A DNA stretch of 26,699 nucleotides, taken from NCBI GenBank assembly GCA_002496395.1, contig DAJQ01000033.1, forward strand, positions 17,246-43,944, read 5' to 3'. The notes under the pieces are model-generated. The model was given only the letters and a program-made list of their open reading frames with translations, was not told the origin of the DNA and ran no database searches. This DNA is from Methanocorpusculaceae archaeon UBA456. GTDB lineage: Archaea > Halobacteriota > Methanomicrobia > Methanomicrobiales > Methanocorpusculaceae. Positions within the stretch are counted from its first letter, which is position 1; each line of letters starts with the position of its first letter. The translations under genes and the position numbers were made by a program. Below are positions 6,869 to 15,017 of the stretch, piece by piece.

Positions 6869-7766
6869 GTTCATTGCCTCAGACGATCATGGTACTGTCA
6901 TGGCTCCCCGTCAGCGGACATTCTCTGTCTGGATTCCCCGATATATGAATCACCTGACGATGCGGAACTATTCTGAAAAAACAATTGATACATACCGTCG
7001 GGTGCTGCACGATTTCTCCTCCTATTCTGCAGGAGTGCAGGGCTCTGATGATCCTGACGTTGAGACTGACGGGTATGAAGTTACCAATTTTATGGCACAG
7101 GCATCGGTTGAACGGGGGCTCTCCGCAACAACCATGAACCGTTATCTCTCAACACTCAGCTCATTCTACACCTATCTGATGGGTCAGCAGATCATTGAGA
7201 CGAACCCGGTTCTCGGCGTGGATCGTCCTAAAATCAAGGATCGTGAGCTTTTATACCTCAAACATGCGGATGTCATAGCTCTCCTGGACACGATCGAAAG
7301 CCTGCGGGATCGCCTCCTTGTCAGGACGATCTATGCAACCGGGGTGCGGGTATCTGAGCTCTGTGGAATTATGATTGAGCATATCGATTTTGATGAGGAG
7401 ACGATCCGTATCCGTGGAAAAGGGGGAAAGATCCGGACGGTCTTCATCGATCCCGATACTCTGACCGCGATCAGGGAGTTTACTGGCGGAAGAAAGGATG
7501 GCCCGCTCTTTCAGGGCCGTTCTGGTGCTTCCCTTTCTCCACGGTCGGTTCAGCATATCTTTCAGAAATATGCGCCATCCGGCATTACTCCGCATAAAAT
7601 CCGTCACAGCTACGCAAGCGAACTCTACCGCCGATCACGAAACCTCAGGGTGGTGCAGGAGAACCTTGGCCACTCGTCAATTCAGACGACTGAAGTATAT
7701 CTGCATACTGATCTTGAGGAGCGGCGTAAGGTCTACCAGGAGCATTTCCCGCTCTCAAATGAGTGA
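6867..7766 (+). CDS. xerA: XerA-type tyrosine recombinase
   Basis: A 299-residue site-specific tyrosine recombinase. An N-terminal SAM-like core-binding domain (about 20-110) precedes a catalytic domain with all the key residues: Arg161 (ATGVRVSEL), Lys185 (RGKGGK), His243 and Arg246 (HKIRHSYAS), His269 (LGHSS) and the nucleophile Tyr278 (TTEVYLH). Length and motif spacing match archaeal XerA, the single recombinase that resolves chromosome dimers at dif, rather than long viral integrases. No excisionase, tRNA attachment site or other mobile-element gene is next to it. The gene lies beside the dif-like site at 6299-6326 and the 23-bp inverted repeats. No Shine-Dalgarno is seen; the ATG at 6900 is an alternative start that would leave the arm copy at 6858-6868 in the promoter or leader. 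Confidence 0.88.
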   Translation: MFIASDDHGTVMAPRQRTFSVWIPRYMNHLTMRNYSEKTIDTYRRVLHDFSSYSAGVQGSDDPDVETDGYEVTNFMAQASVERGLSATTMNRYLSTLSSFYTYLMGQQIIETNPVLGVDRPKIKDRELLYLKHADVIALLDTIESLRDRLLVRTIYATGVRVSELCGIMIEHIDFDEETIRIRGKGGKIRTVFIDPDTLTAIREFTGGRKDGPLFQGRSGASLSPRSVQHIFQKYAPSGITPHKIRHSYASELYRRSRNLRVVQENLGHSSIQTTEVYLHTDLEERRKVYQEHFPLSNE

Positions 7767-7794
7767 TCTTGAAAAATGAAAGAATTGCTGCTTC

Positions 7795-7977
7795 TCAATC
7801 TGAGAGGAGCTTTCCGCTTTTTGCAATATTTTCGCGTGGCAACTCGTTGAAGATGACAATAATTGCAGCGGGGTCGACCCCGAACGTTTCTGCAACGGTC
7901 CGGGTGATCTCAGCAGCAACCGTTCGCTTCTGATCAGCTGTTTTTCCTTCAGACATCTGAATCGTTATGACGGGCAT
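7795..7977 (-). CDS. 4-oxalocrotonate tautomerase family protein
   Basis: A 60-residue protein starting Met-Pro; the proline becomes the N-terminal catalytic base after Met removal. MPVITIQMSEGKTADQKR, then ITRTVAETFGVDP and IIVIFNELPRENIAKSGKLL, follow the small tautomerase fold closely, and 60 residues is the normal length of a hexameric 4-OT subunit. The true substrate in a methanogen is unknown. I chose the ATG at 7977 because Pro2 must follow the start and a GAGGT Shine-Dalgarno lies 7 nt upstream; the longer frame to 8097 is an artefact. It lies 52 bp downstream of the DUF373 gene, probably in the same transcript, and converges with xerA. Confidence 0.9.
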   Translation of the reverse strand: MPVITIQMSEGKTADQKRTVAAEITRTVAETFGVDPAAIIVIFNELPRENIAKSGKLLSD

Positions 7978-8029
7978 GGAATAGACCTCGGCATGGAATG
8001 ATAAATGCATTGCCGTTTTGTCCGGCTCT

Positions 8030-9148
8030 TCACCACTTTTTGCTTTTCTTACCATCAATGACCCATTTGCTTGTTGCCGACTGGATATAGATCCCAATAA
8101 GTGCGCAGAGAAGGCCGGCTACGGTGAATATAATGATTGATTGCACTCCGCTACCTGCAGAGACTGGGAATTCGGGCACATTGCTGATTGAAAGCAGGTA
8201 GCTGCTTGCCCCGTAGATGATCGTTCCAATCGCCCCAATAAAAAAGGGGATGATCACAATTCTACTGAGCATCTCCTGTTCATTGAGGATGCAATCGATG
8301 ATCTTTCCTGCCATGGCGACAAGCCCTGCGCCGACAAACCACCAGACGGATCCATAGATAAATGCAGCAAAAAAGAGCAGAACTCCGGCATCCTGTGGAT
8401 AATAGACGAGCAGGCTTGTTAATCCCATGATTGCGGCGATGATTGAAATCAGGACTGCGGTTATGTATGCAACAAAACTAAAACTCCCCTTCTGAAAAGA
8501 CTGCTGAAATCCGGAGATGAGGTAACTGAAGAACTCATCAATCCCAAAACCTTTGAAAAGTAAATAAATCCCAACAGCTCCGACAACAAAGAAGGTTGCA
8601 AGATCCGGTCTTCCCCAGAGATATGCTGCTGAATAGAGCAGCATTGCAAGACCTATCGGAACAAGAACCACACGGGCAATCTTTGGATCGTCGAGCAGTT
8701 TCTTGATGATATAGTAGGTTCCCTCAAGGTTTGGCATCTGCGCAACAATGACTCGTTTAACGCTCTCGACAGGGATTCTGGACTGGACAATCGGGAGGAT
8801 GAAATCATCTTCAGCTCCATCAGACACAAGGATGCAGGCAGTTACTTCAGTTTGCTGGATTATCTGGGAGAGGGAATCGGCAATTTTTCGATCTCCTTCA
8901 AGCATATTCATGTGGCTTCCACCAATGACAGAAACAATCACCTCTTCTCCTCGTGCTGTCAGCTCATCATATGTCTTGACTGCCTGAAATATCGCATTCA
9001 CATCGGAATCTTCGGGATCGACAAGCCCAAGGCGATTCGCTGCCTGAAGGCACGCCTCTCTTCCGATAACGGGACTTTCTATCTTCGCTTTATATCCGAT
9101 ATCGTCATCGCGATCGACGCTCAGTACAAGCGTCTTCCTCTTCTCCAT
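8030..9148 (-). CDS. DUF373 family membrane protein
   Basis: A 372-residue archaeal DUF373 protein. The soluble N-terminal part starts with KTLVLSVDRDDDIG and includes VIVSVIGGSHMNM and ILVSDGAEDDFILP. After about residue 160, beginning near KIARVVLVPIGLAMLL, come roughly six hydrophobic segments separated by short loops, ending in a basic tail (SKWVIDGKKSKKW). The function is unknown; the Asp-rich soluble domain could be a sensor or enzyme facing the cytoplasm. I take the ATG at 9148 because the family motif begins right after it. A TATA-like ATTATTATCC about 26 bp upstream (around 9171-9180) would allow a leaderless transcript. An in-frame ATG at 9160 is possible. The TTG at 9193 is not favoured. 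Confidence 0.8.
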   Translation of the reverse strand: MEKRKTLVLSVDRDDDIGYKAKIESPVIGREACLQAANRLGLVDPEDSDVNAIFQAVKTYDELTARGEEVIVSVIGGSHMNMLEGDRKIADSLSQIIQQTEVTACILVSDGAEDDFILPIVQSRIPVESVKRVIVAQMPNLEGTYYIIKKLLDDPKIARVVLVPIGLAMLLYSAAYLWGRPDLATFFVVGAVGIYLLFKGFGIDEFFSYLISGFQQSFQKGSFSFVAYITAVLISIIAAIMGLTSLLVYYPQDAGVLLFFAAFIYGSVWWFVGAGLVAMAGKIIDCILNEQEMLSRIVIIPFFIGAIGTIIYGASSYLLSISNVPEFPVSAGSGVQSIIIFTVAGLLCALIGIYIQSATSKWVIDGKKSKKW

Positions 9149-9307
9149 TACAGAATACATGAACGTATTAGGATAATAATGTTGTTTTCTCAAAATGGCG
9201 AATCAAATCTGTTTTCCAGATCGAAATCGTCAGAAAAAGGTTCCTTGGAAAGATCGCTCTCTTGAAGAAGACCTCTCGGTCTTATTCATTTATATCGTGC
9301 GTTCTGC

Positions 9308-9315
9308 AAAAAAAA
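9308..9315 (-). terminator. T8 terminator after the COG1340 gene
   Basis: Eight consecutive T on the minus strand directly follow the stop codon at 9316-9318, the pattern expected for archaeal intrinsic termination. Confidence 0.55.
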
Positions 9316-10176
9316 TTAAATGAGTTTGGATCTCTGGAGGAGAAGGAGGTCGTCAGTGGTAAGCTTCTCTCCGCTCTTGAATGAGTTGAAGATCTTTTCT
9401 GCTTCCATTCTGACTGTCTTATTCTCTTTAACGGTCCTGACCTTCTTGGTTTTTGTCCGCATGCCGCTGATGACCTTGTCGTAGTCACGGAGCTCTTTCT
9501 GGCATTCGATGAAGGCTTTGTGTTCTGCATCTGCTGCTTCCTGTGCCTCAACGAATGCACGGTGCTTTGCATCTGCCTCTTCACGGGATTTGTCAGCTTT
9601 CCTGTAGCACTCCACCATAAGATCGTGATGAGTCTGTGCAAGCTCTGCACTCTCGGTCACCTTGATGTGGAGATCGGATGCCTGTTTGCGGAGGTCGCGT
9701 GCCTCCTGTAATTTTGACCGGATCTCTTTATTCTGCTCAAGTTCAGCTTCCTGTTCACGAACCTGGCTTTTCATCTGTTTGATTTTATCAACGAGTTCAC
9801 GTTCCTTGTCAGAACTCATTGCTTCGGTCTGCTGTTTGAATTCCAGGAACTCAATCTGACGCTGGATGTCTTTGACCTGGCCTTTTTTAATATTGCCATG
9901 CTCTTTTTTGTACTCTTCAAGCTCCTCAAAGAGTACATTTGCCTGTTCATTCAGGACATTTCTCTGATCTTTCAGATCGGAGACATCTTTGTTGCTTAAG
10001 TCGCGAAGCTCCTTGTGTTTCTGGGCTTCTTCGACATACTGGCGCGTCTGGTTGTTCAGTTCATTCCTCTCGCGTGCACATTTGCTTGCGAGGGCATTGA
10101 GTTCATTCCTTCTGTTCTTGTGCTGTTCAGATTCAGCAAGAATAGTTTTTCTCTTGTCTACGAGATCATTCAACAT
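9316..10176 (-). CDS. Coiled-coil protein, COG1340-like
   Basis: A 286-residue protein that is almost entirely charged alpha-helix. Long runs of Glu/Lys/Gln/Arg with heptad-like Leu/Ile/Val spacing span about residues 5-240. Repeated segments such as RRNELNALASK and RERNELNNQT lie near the N-terminus, and near the C-terminus EADAKHRAFVEAQEAAD is followed by AEHKAFIECQKE. A basic stretch (RTKTKKVRTVKENK) precedes a short globular end. This matches the archaeal coiled-coil proteins of COG1340, of unknown or possibly structural role; older annotations as phosphoserine phosphatase have no support here. The ATG at 10176 has a GAGGA Shine-Dalgarno about 9 nt upstream; the frame can extend to a TTG at 10185. 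It is probably monocistronic. Confidence 0.75.
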   Translation of the reverse strand: MLNDLVDKRKTILAESEQHKNRRNELNALASKCARERNELNNQTRQYVEEAQKHKELRDLSNKDVSDLKDQRNVLNEQANVLFEELEEYKKEHGNIKKGQVKDIQRQIEFLEFKQQTEAMSSDKERELVDKIKQMKSQVREQEAELEQNKEIRSKLQEARDLRKQASDLHIKVTESAELAQTHHDLMVECYRKADKSREEADAKHRAFVEAQEAADAEHKAFIECQKELRDYDKVISGMRTKTKKVRTVKENKTVRMEAEKIFNSFKSGEKLTTDDLLLLQRSKLI

Positions 10177-10227
10177 GCTCAACAATCCTCAAATGTCGAT
10201 ACGTTTGCCTCTGGGTTGCAGGTTATG

Positions 10228-10235
10228 GTATATAC
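10228..10235 (-). promoter_or_regulatory. TATA box of the COG1340 gene
   Basis: GTATATAC is a good archaeal TATA box. About 25 bp downstream on the minus strand would put the transcript start near 10205, leaving a short leader that carries the GAGGA ribosome binding site before the ATG at 10176. Confidence 0.45.
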
Positions 10236-10493
10236 GCCCCGTTTGTACAGGGTATCCTCTATGACGGGTAGCTGATAAAAAACAGACAGCACTTCGCCTG
10301 AGTGCTGATACGCGTAAACCATCCTGTTCAACCTCCGATACGAAAAGCCATCAATTGCTCATTTCCGGTGGCAGAAACTGTTCCCGGTCCCAGAGGCATT
10401 GATACGACTTTCTATAAGTAAAGGTTAAGGTTGCTAATAAATGTATCGAGTTCTCTGAAGGGAGCCTGATTTTGGTCTGATGGTAGATTCTGG

Positions 10494-10504
10494 AAAAGAA
10501 AAAA
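10494..10504 (-). terminator. T-tract terminator of cdrS-ftsZ
   Basis: On the minus strand, TTTTTTCTTTT lies about 10 bases after the ftsZ stop codon, as expected for archaeal T-rich termination. Confidence 0.5.
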
Positions 10505-10513
10505 GGTTTTGGA

Positions 10514-11659
10514 TTACATTACCCAGTCGAGGAGGCTTCCGGAGCGGGCATCTGCTGTGCCCCGACCGATACTCCGTCCCGGGACAACCGCTTCATTTCG
10601 TGTGCGTGTTGATTGCATCGAAAGGCTTGGGAGTCCACCAAGTATCTGCGGGCTCTGGACGCCTGTCATAATTGCCATTACCCTGACTTTTCCTTCATAG
10701 TCGCCTCTCACGCGCGCACCCCAGATCACATCTGCATGCGGATCGAGCTCATATGTCAGCTGGCTTGCAATCTCTTCTGCATCGTGAAGTGTAAGGTCGC
10801 TGCCACCGGTGATATGAATGAGACACCCGGTTGCACCACGATAGTCGATATCAAGAAGCGGGTGGTCAAGGCACTCGCGAACAACGCTTTCCGCTTTGTT
10901 CTGCTGCTTGCTTTCACCAACAAGCATTACTGCAAGCCCTCCCTTGCTCATGGTGGCACGAACATCTGCATAATCGATATTGATGAGTGACGGCTCAGTG
11001 ATTGTTTCGCTGATCCCTTTGACTGTTTCTGAGATGAGCTGATCCATAACTGAAAAGGCCTGTCCGAGTGGAAGGTTTGGAACGAAATTTTTCAGCCGGT
11101 TATTGTCAAGAACGATGACGGAATCGGCAGCATTCCTGATCGCTTCAAGCCCTTCTTCGGCTTTAAGCATGCGCGCCTTCTCAACCTGGAAGGGATAACT
11201 CACCATAGCGACGACGATTGCACCCTGCTCTTTTGCGATCTGAGCCACAACCGGGGCCGATCCGGTTCCTGTCCCTCCACCCATTCCTGCGGTGACGAAT
11301 ACGAGATCTGCTGATTCAAGAAGGCTCTCAAGGGTTGGCCTGGCCATCTCGGCTGCGCGCCTGCCAACATCGGGGAAACCACCGGCTCCAAGACCTTTGG
11401 TTAAGGATTTGCCGATCAGGACCCTTTTATCGGACTGAACCATATCGAGGTGCTGTTTATCTGTGTTTATTGCAATCGTTTCAGCGCCGTTCACCTGCAT
11501 ATGGTGAAGCCGGTTTACTGTGTTGTTTCCTGCGCCGCCACACCCGATGATTACAATACGTGGATTACCAAGCATCTCATCATCATCGATGATTGACGAT
11601 TTAACGCGGTCTTTCTCAATCTCAGCGTGTTTTAAAGCTTCATTTATAATTGTCTGCAT
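10514..11659 (-). CDS. ftsZ: Cell division protein FtsZ
   Basis: A 381-residue tubulin-superfamily GTPase that forms the division ring. The N-terminal GTPase domain has IIGCGGAGNN (residues 37-46) and the signature MGGGTGTGSAP (126-136). The synergy (T7) loop NIDYADV (227-233) keeps the catalytic Asp pair Asp229 and Asp232. A short variable tail ends in a hydrophobic peptide (LLDWVM) like the C-terminal interaction peptide of archaeal FtsZ. The motifs fit FtsZ rather than CetZ. The ATG at 11659 is preferred because GAGGGGT lies about 6 nt before it; the in-frame ATG at 11674 overlaps that site and the cdrS stop region. It lies 15 bp downstream of cdrS, in one operon. Confidence 0.96.
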   Translation of the reverse strand: MQTIINEALKHAEIEKDRVKSSIIDDDEMLGNPRIVIIGCGGAGNNTVNRLHHMQVNGAETIAINTDKQHLDMVQSDKRVLIGKSLTKGLGAGGFPDVGRRAAEMARPTLESLLESADLVFVTAGMGGGTGTGSAPVVAQIAKEQGAIVVAMVSYPFQVEKARMLKAEEGLEAIRNAADSVIVLDNNRLKNFVPNLPLGQAFSVMDQLISETVKGISETITEPSLINIDYADVRATMSKGGLAVMLVGESKQQNKAESVVRECLDHPLLDIDYRGATGCLIHITGGSDLTLHDAEEIASQLTYELDPHADVIWGARVRGDYEGKVRVMAIMTGVQSPQILGGLPSLSMQSTRTRNEAVVPGRSIGRGTADARSGSLLDWVM

Positions 11660-11674
11660 ACTACTACCCCTCAT

Positions 11675-11854
11675 TCAAATTTTTAAAGACGTGACCTGAT
11701 CGCTTTCGCGCATTACCCGATCTCCGTGCTTGGATAGGAGTTCCCGTACTGCATATCGAACCGCTTCAGATACAGTTGGGAATTCTCCGGCCGCTACTAG
11801 TTTCTCCAGCATTTCGACCTGTTGCCTGGGTAATCGGATGGTGATCCTGTCCAT
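11675..11854 (-). CDS. cdrS: CdrS-like ribbon-helix-helix regulator
   Basis: A 59-residue protein. MDRITIRLPRQQVEMLEKLV gives the DNA-contacting beta strand and first helix; then GEFPTVSEAVRYAVRELL is the second helix, the typical ribbon-helix-helix (CopG/MetJ) pattern. Such a protein directly upstream of ftsZ matches CdrS, described in Haloferax as a global cell-division regulator that controls ftsZ2. A GGAGTG Shine-Dalgarno lies 5-6 nt before the ATG. The stop is 15 bp from ftsZ, so the two are co-transcribed. Paired TGTCAGACA palindromes around its TATA box suggest autoregulation. The name is an inference from fold and context. Confidence 0.82.
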   Translation of the reverse strand: MDRITIRLPRQQVEMLEKLVAAGEFPTVSEAVRYAVRELLSKHGDRVMRESDQVTSLKI

Positions 11855-11864
11855 TTTTCACTCC

Positions 11865-11906
11865 TGTCAGACAATTGTCATACTTTTATAAGCTAACTGT
11901 CAGACA
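11865..11906 (-). promoter_or_regulatory. cdrS-ftsZ promoter with paired palindromic operators
   Basis: On the minus strand a TATA box (CTTATAAAAG, about 11883-11892) is flanked by two identical palindromes, TGTCAGACA, at 11865-11873 and 11898-11906, 33 bp apart (about three helical turns). The first overlaps a perfect GACAATTGTC (11870-11879). A partial third copy (GTCTGA) is at 11921-11926. Ribbon-helix-helix dimers bind such repeated short palindromes, so CdrS autoregulation is the likely reading. Confidence 0.6.
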
Positions 11907-12128
11907 TTAGGCGCACAATCGTCTGATCTTAGTAATCAGATAAATGTAGATGCATCGTTAATGTATATATAGTTTACGATAATCTTCGAAGTGCGCCTCA
12001 AACAGCCTTTTCAGAACCCTTTTATTCAGAACAATGCAAATTAATTTGAGTATGATTCAACCTGCTTTCTTTGGAAATTGGTTCTGTCCCTTAGCTTCCT
12101 GGTGGCCTGCCCAATGAGGATGAAATCC

Positions 12129-13121
12129 ATGCCTGAAAGGGAGATACATGGTGGTATTATCAGGAATCTTCGCAGAGAAAGGCAAAATTGCGATCTGCTG
12201 GACTTCAGTGCAAGCATGAATCCGTTTCCCCCACGTGTCGAATGGAGACCTGAGGAATGTGATCTGGGTGATTACCCAGATGATACCTATCTGGAACTGA
12301 AGGAGGCGATTGGATCTGCATTTTCCCGAAACCCTGAAGAGATTACCGTTGGCAACGGATCAGTTGAGCTGATCCGGATCTTTGCACAGGTGATGGTACC
12401 CTCAGGGTCGCGGGTCTATATTGAGAGATCCACATTTGGGGAGTATGCCCAGTCGGTTCGTCTCGCCGGGGGTATCATTACTCATAACCCTGAAGATACA
12501 GTTGATCTGCGGTATCTCTGTAATCCAAACAACCCAACCGGAATGCTTCTTTCAAAAGATGCGATCAAAGAAAGGCTGAAGGAGTGCCGTGATGAGGGTT
12601 CAATGCTCTTCCTGGATGAGGCCTTCATCGATCTGGCAGATCCCGATCAGAGCATGGTGGATCATAGGGATCCTGATCTCTTCATCCTCCGTTCACTCAC
12701 AAAGGCATTCTCTGTCCCGGGGATCAGGTTTGGTTTTGGTTTTTCTGAACCGACTCTCATCGATGCAATCGAGATGACCCGTCCTCCATGGACGGTGAAC
12801 AGATTTGCTGAGATATATGCAATAGAGGCCATCAGGCATCTCCCTGATCTGGAAGATTCACGGAGAATGATAGCCTTTGAGCGTGATTACCTCAGCCAAT
12901 CACTCAGTGCCATTGGTTACACTCCGCATCAGTCATCGGCAAACTATATCCTCGTTGATGTAGGGATGTCCGCATCAGATCTGGTCCAAAGCCTTCTTCG
13001 TGAAGGGGTTCTGGTAAGGGACTGCACATCATTTGGCCTCCCTAAATCGATCCGGGTTGCAATACGAAGACATGAGGAGAATCAGGTTCTCATTGAGGCA
13101 TTATCTGCATGCGCGCCTTAA
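12129..13121 (+). CDS. cobD: L-threonine-O-3-phosphate decarboxylase-like PLP enzyme (CobD)
   Basis: A 330-residue fold-type I PLP enzyme of the HisC/CobD group. It has the start MPEREIHGG, a DFSASMNPF segment, YPDDTYLELKEAI, the PLP-site CNPNNPTG and DEAFIDL, and the Schiff-base lysine Lys192 in SLTKAFSVPGIRFGF. HGG plus D(F/Y)SxxxNP near the N-terminus is typical of CobD rather than HisC. CobD makes (R)-1-amino-2-propanol phosphate for the cobamide side chain. Its 3' end overlaps cobY by 13 bp, which strongly supports a cobamide role. The start at 12129 is set by GAGG at 12116-12119, 9 nt upstream; the longer frame begins with a TTG at 12078. A histidinol-phosphate aminotransferase role is less likely. 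Confidence 0.8.
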   Translation: MPEREIHGGIIRNLRRERQNCDLLDFSASMNPFPPRVEWRPEECDLGDYPDDTYLELKEAIGSAFSRNPEEITVGNGSVELIRIFAQVMVPSGSRVYIERSTFGEYAQSVRLAGGIITHNPEDTVDLRYLCNPNNPTGMLLSKDAIKERLKECRDEGSMLFLDEAFIDLADPDQSMVDHRDPDLFILRSLTKAFSVPGIRFGFGFSEPTLIDAIEMTRPPWTVNRFAEIYAIEAIRHLPDLEDSRRMIAFERDYLSQSLSAIGYTPHQSSANYILVDVGMSASDLVQSLLREGVLVRDCTSFGLPKSIRVAIRRHEENQVLIEALSACAP

Positions 13122-13711
13122 TAATGGCAGGAGGGGTTGGATCGCGCCTTGACATGGGGGAAAAACCTCTTGTCAGAATAGCAGGCCGCCCGATGATTCG
13201 TTATGTTATAGATGCATTTTTGGCAGCGGGTGTAACGGCTGTCGTCGTAACATCCACACAAACGCCGTACACAAAAAACTGGTGCCGGGCAAACGATATT
13301 CCGTTTGTCTCCACTGATGGAAACGGGTATCTCGAAGATCTCGCCCAGGCAGTTGTAATCCTTGAAGAGAGCGGGCCTTTGTTTGTATCAGTCTCGGATA
13401 TCCCCTGTCTTCGGGCCGATATCATCTCTTCCGTGTTTGATAAGTATACGAGTTCAGGGATGCAGGCCTGCTCAACCTGGATCCCTCTCACTCTCTGTGA
13501 GCATTTTGGAACCGCGCCACGCTACTCTATGGAGATTGATGGTGTCCCGGCAAGCCCGGCGGGCATCAATATCCTTGATGGGTCATGTATACACATGGAG
13601 CAGGAGGAGCTCCAGCTCCTTCTTCATGAACAGGGGCTTGTATTCAATGTAAATACCCGGCCTGAGCTTGAGCTTCTTGAAAAGCATTTTCTCTCCCTCA
13701 TGAAGGATTGA
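13109..13711 (+). CDS. cobY: Adenosylcobinamide-phosphate guanylyltransferase (CobY)
   Basis: A 200-residue nucleotidyltransferase of the MobA/CobY fold. The N-terminal MRALIMAGGVGSRLDMGEKP holds the glycine-rich GTP-binding loop and the conserved KP. A later SVSDIPCLRADII contains the metal-binding Asp. Archaea use CobY instead of bacterial CobU to activate adenosylcobinamide phosphate to the GDP form. The overlap with cobD and the size (close to other archaeal CobY proteins) favour this over MobA, which is also a possible reading of the fold. The ATG lies inside the cobD end, suggesting translational coupling. Confidence 0.85.
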   Translation: MRALIMAGGVGSRLDMGEKPLVRIAGRPMIRYVIDAFLAAGVTAVVVTSTQTPYTKNWCRANDIPFVSTDGNGYLEDLAQAVVILEESGPLFVSVSDIPCLRADIISSVFDKYTSSGMQACSTWIPLTLCEHFGTAPRYSMEIDGVPASPAGINILDGSCIHMEQEELQLLLHEQGLVFNVNTRPELELLEKHFLSLMKD

Positions 13712-13748
13712 GATCAGATCACCCTCACCACTACAACACAGTCAGAAT

Positions 13749-13757
13749 ACATATAAC
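13749..13757 (+). promoter_or_regulatory. TATA box for a leaderless transcript
   Basis: ACATATAAC is centred about 26 bp before the ATG at 13779, with no Shine-Dalgarno between. Archaeal transcription would then begin at or next to the start codon. Confidence 0.5.
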
Positions 13758-13778
13758 GAACACTGCTGACTATTATAT

Positions 13779-15011
13779 ATGAACCATTCGCGGGAGATCG
13801 AGGTAGAGGGTCATATCATTGATTCGGGCATAATGACTCGAGTATTTGACCGTATCATGGATATGGGAGGAGACTTTGAGATGCTCACGTTTGATGTCGG
13901 TAAGAAGAAAGTAGATCCGAGCTACGCCCGGCTCCTGGTCTCGGCAGATACCGAAGAAAAACTCGATTTAATAACAAGTGAGCTTCATCGCCTTGGTGTA
14001 CGGCTGATCGAAGCTGACAATGTCCGGATCCTTCCCGCAGAAGCAGATCGGGTTATCCCAAAAGGTTTCTATTCAACAACCAATCATCCGACATCTATCC
14101 GGTACAACGATGAATGGATTCCTGTTGAGAATATTGAGATGGATGTGTTAATTGTCGTTGACCGGGACTCAACCCGGGCTTTCTGTACCCCGCTCTCGAA
14201 ATTACGTAAGGGCGATTTTGTGGTAATCGGCGAAGGGGGTGTCCGGGTCAGTTATCCGGAAAGGCCCCGGGAGACCGGCATGTTCGAGTTCATGCATGGT
14301 CAGGTCTCATCTGAGCGCCCCAGTGAGACGATCGTCAGAAAGATCGCAGAAGAGCTGCTGAAAGTAAAAGCAAAGGGACTGAAGGTTGCCATAGTTGGCG
14401 GTCCGGCGATTATCCATACCGGGGCAGGAGATGCACTCGCCGCCCTTATCCGGGAAGGCTATATCGATATCCTCTTCAGCGGAAACGCCCTCGCCACCCA
14501 TGATATAGAATATAATATCTTTGGAACATCCCTTGGAATGAATCTTAAAACCGGGGATCTCGTTACCGGTGGTCACAAACATCATCTCTACGCAATCAGT
14601 GAGGTGATGCGTGCAGGCTCGATAGCAGCCGCCGTTGAATCCGGCGTAATCACCGGCGGTGTCATGTATGAATGCGTAAAAGCAGGTATCCCCTATGTCC
14701 TTGCAGGATCGATAAGGGATGACGGTCCTCTCCCCGATGTAATAACTGATGTTGTGGCAGCACAGGATGCGATCAGGGCACATCTTGGAGACTGCGGCAT
14801 GGTGCTGATGATCGGCACACTCCTCCATTCGGTTGCTGTTGGGAACTGTCTTCCATCCTATGTGAAGACGATCTGTGTGGACATCAATCCGGCATCAGTC
14901 ACAAAACTGATGGATCGGGGTACCAGTCAGGCAATAGGTGTGGTCTCAGATGCAGGAACCTTCATTCCGGCACTACTGAGCGCACTCCAGCATTCTAAAG
15001 AGATAATCTGA
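13779..15011 (+). CDS. Archaeal ornithine cyclodeaminase (TIGR00300 / LOR-SDH-type family)
   Basis: A 410-residue protein of the TIGR00300 family, related to the linker domain of plant LKR/SDH. The N-terminal part (IEVEGHIIDSGIMTRVFDRI, then GGDFEMLTFDVGKKKVDPS) and middle (STTNHPTSIRYNDEWI) are characteristic. The C-terminal half has a Rossmann-like segment (KVAIVGGPAIIHTGAGDALAAL) and GNALATHDIEYNIFGTSLGMN. In methanogens this family was shown to act as an alternative ornithine cyclodeaminase that makes proline. The old label as a saccharopine dehydrogenase relative is misleading. Length is typical. It stands alone after cobY and converges with the RaSEA gene (6 bp between stops). Confidence 0.82.
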   Translation: MNHSREIEVEGHIIDSGIMTRVFDRIMDMGGDFEMLTFDVGKKKVDPSYARLLVSADTEEKLDLITSELHRLGVRLIEADNVRILPAEADRVIPKGFYSTTNHPTSIRYNDEWIPVENIEMDVLIVVDRDSTRAFCTPLSKLRKGDFVVIGEGGVRVSYPERPRETGMFEFMHGQVSSERPSETIVRKIAEELLKVKAKGLKVAIVGGPAIIHTGAGDALAALIREGYIDILFSGNALATHDIEYNIFGTSLGMNLKTGDLVTGGHKHHLYAISEVMRAGSIAAAVESGVITGGVMYECVKAGIPYVLAGSIRDDGPLPDVITDVVAAQDAIRAHLGDCGMVLMIGTLLHSVAVGNCLPSYVKTICVDINPASVTKLMDRGTSQAIGVVSDAGTFIPALLSALQHSKEII

Positions 15012-15017
15012 CAGAAA

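Larger units (their letters stand above)
10177..10513. other. Intergenic region between the COG1340 gene and ftsZ
   Basis: A 337-bp gap without a gene. It holds the minus-strand promoter of the COG1340 gene (TATA at 10228-10235), a hairpin (CAGCACT 10287-10293 and AGTGCTG 10301-10307, perfect 7-bp stem, 7-base loop), and the T-tract terminator of ftsZ near 10494-10504. The hairpin is not followed by a T-run, so it is not an obvious terminator. Confidence 0.55.

Noticed and set aside
6867..7766. Integrase of an integrated virus or plasmid
   Set aside because: XerA length and motif spacing, no tRNA attachment site, and no other viral or plasmid genes nearby; the chromosomal XerA reading fits better.
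7978..8097. N-terminal extension of the tautomerase to 8097
   Set aside because: It would bury the catalytic Pro2; the ATG at 7977 has a proper Shine-Dalgarno and gives the family length.
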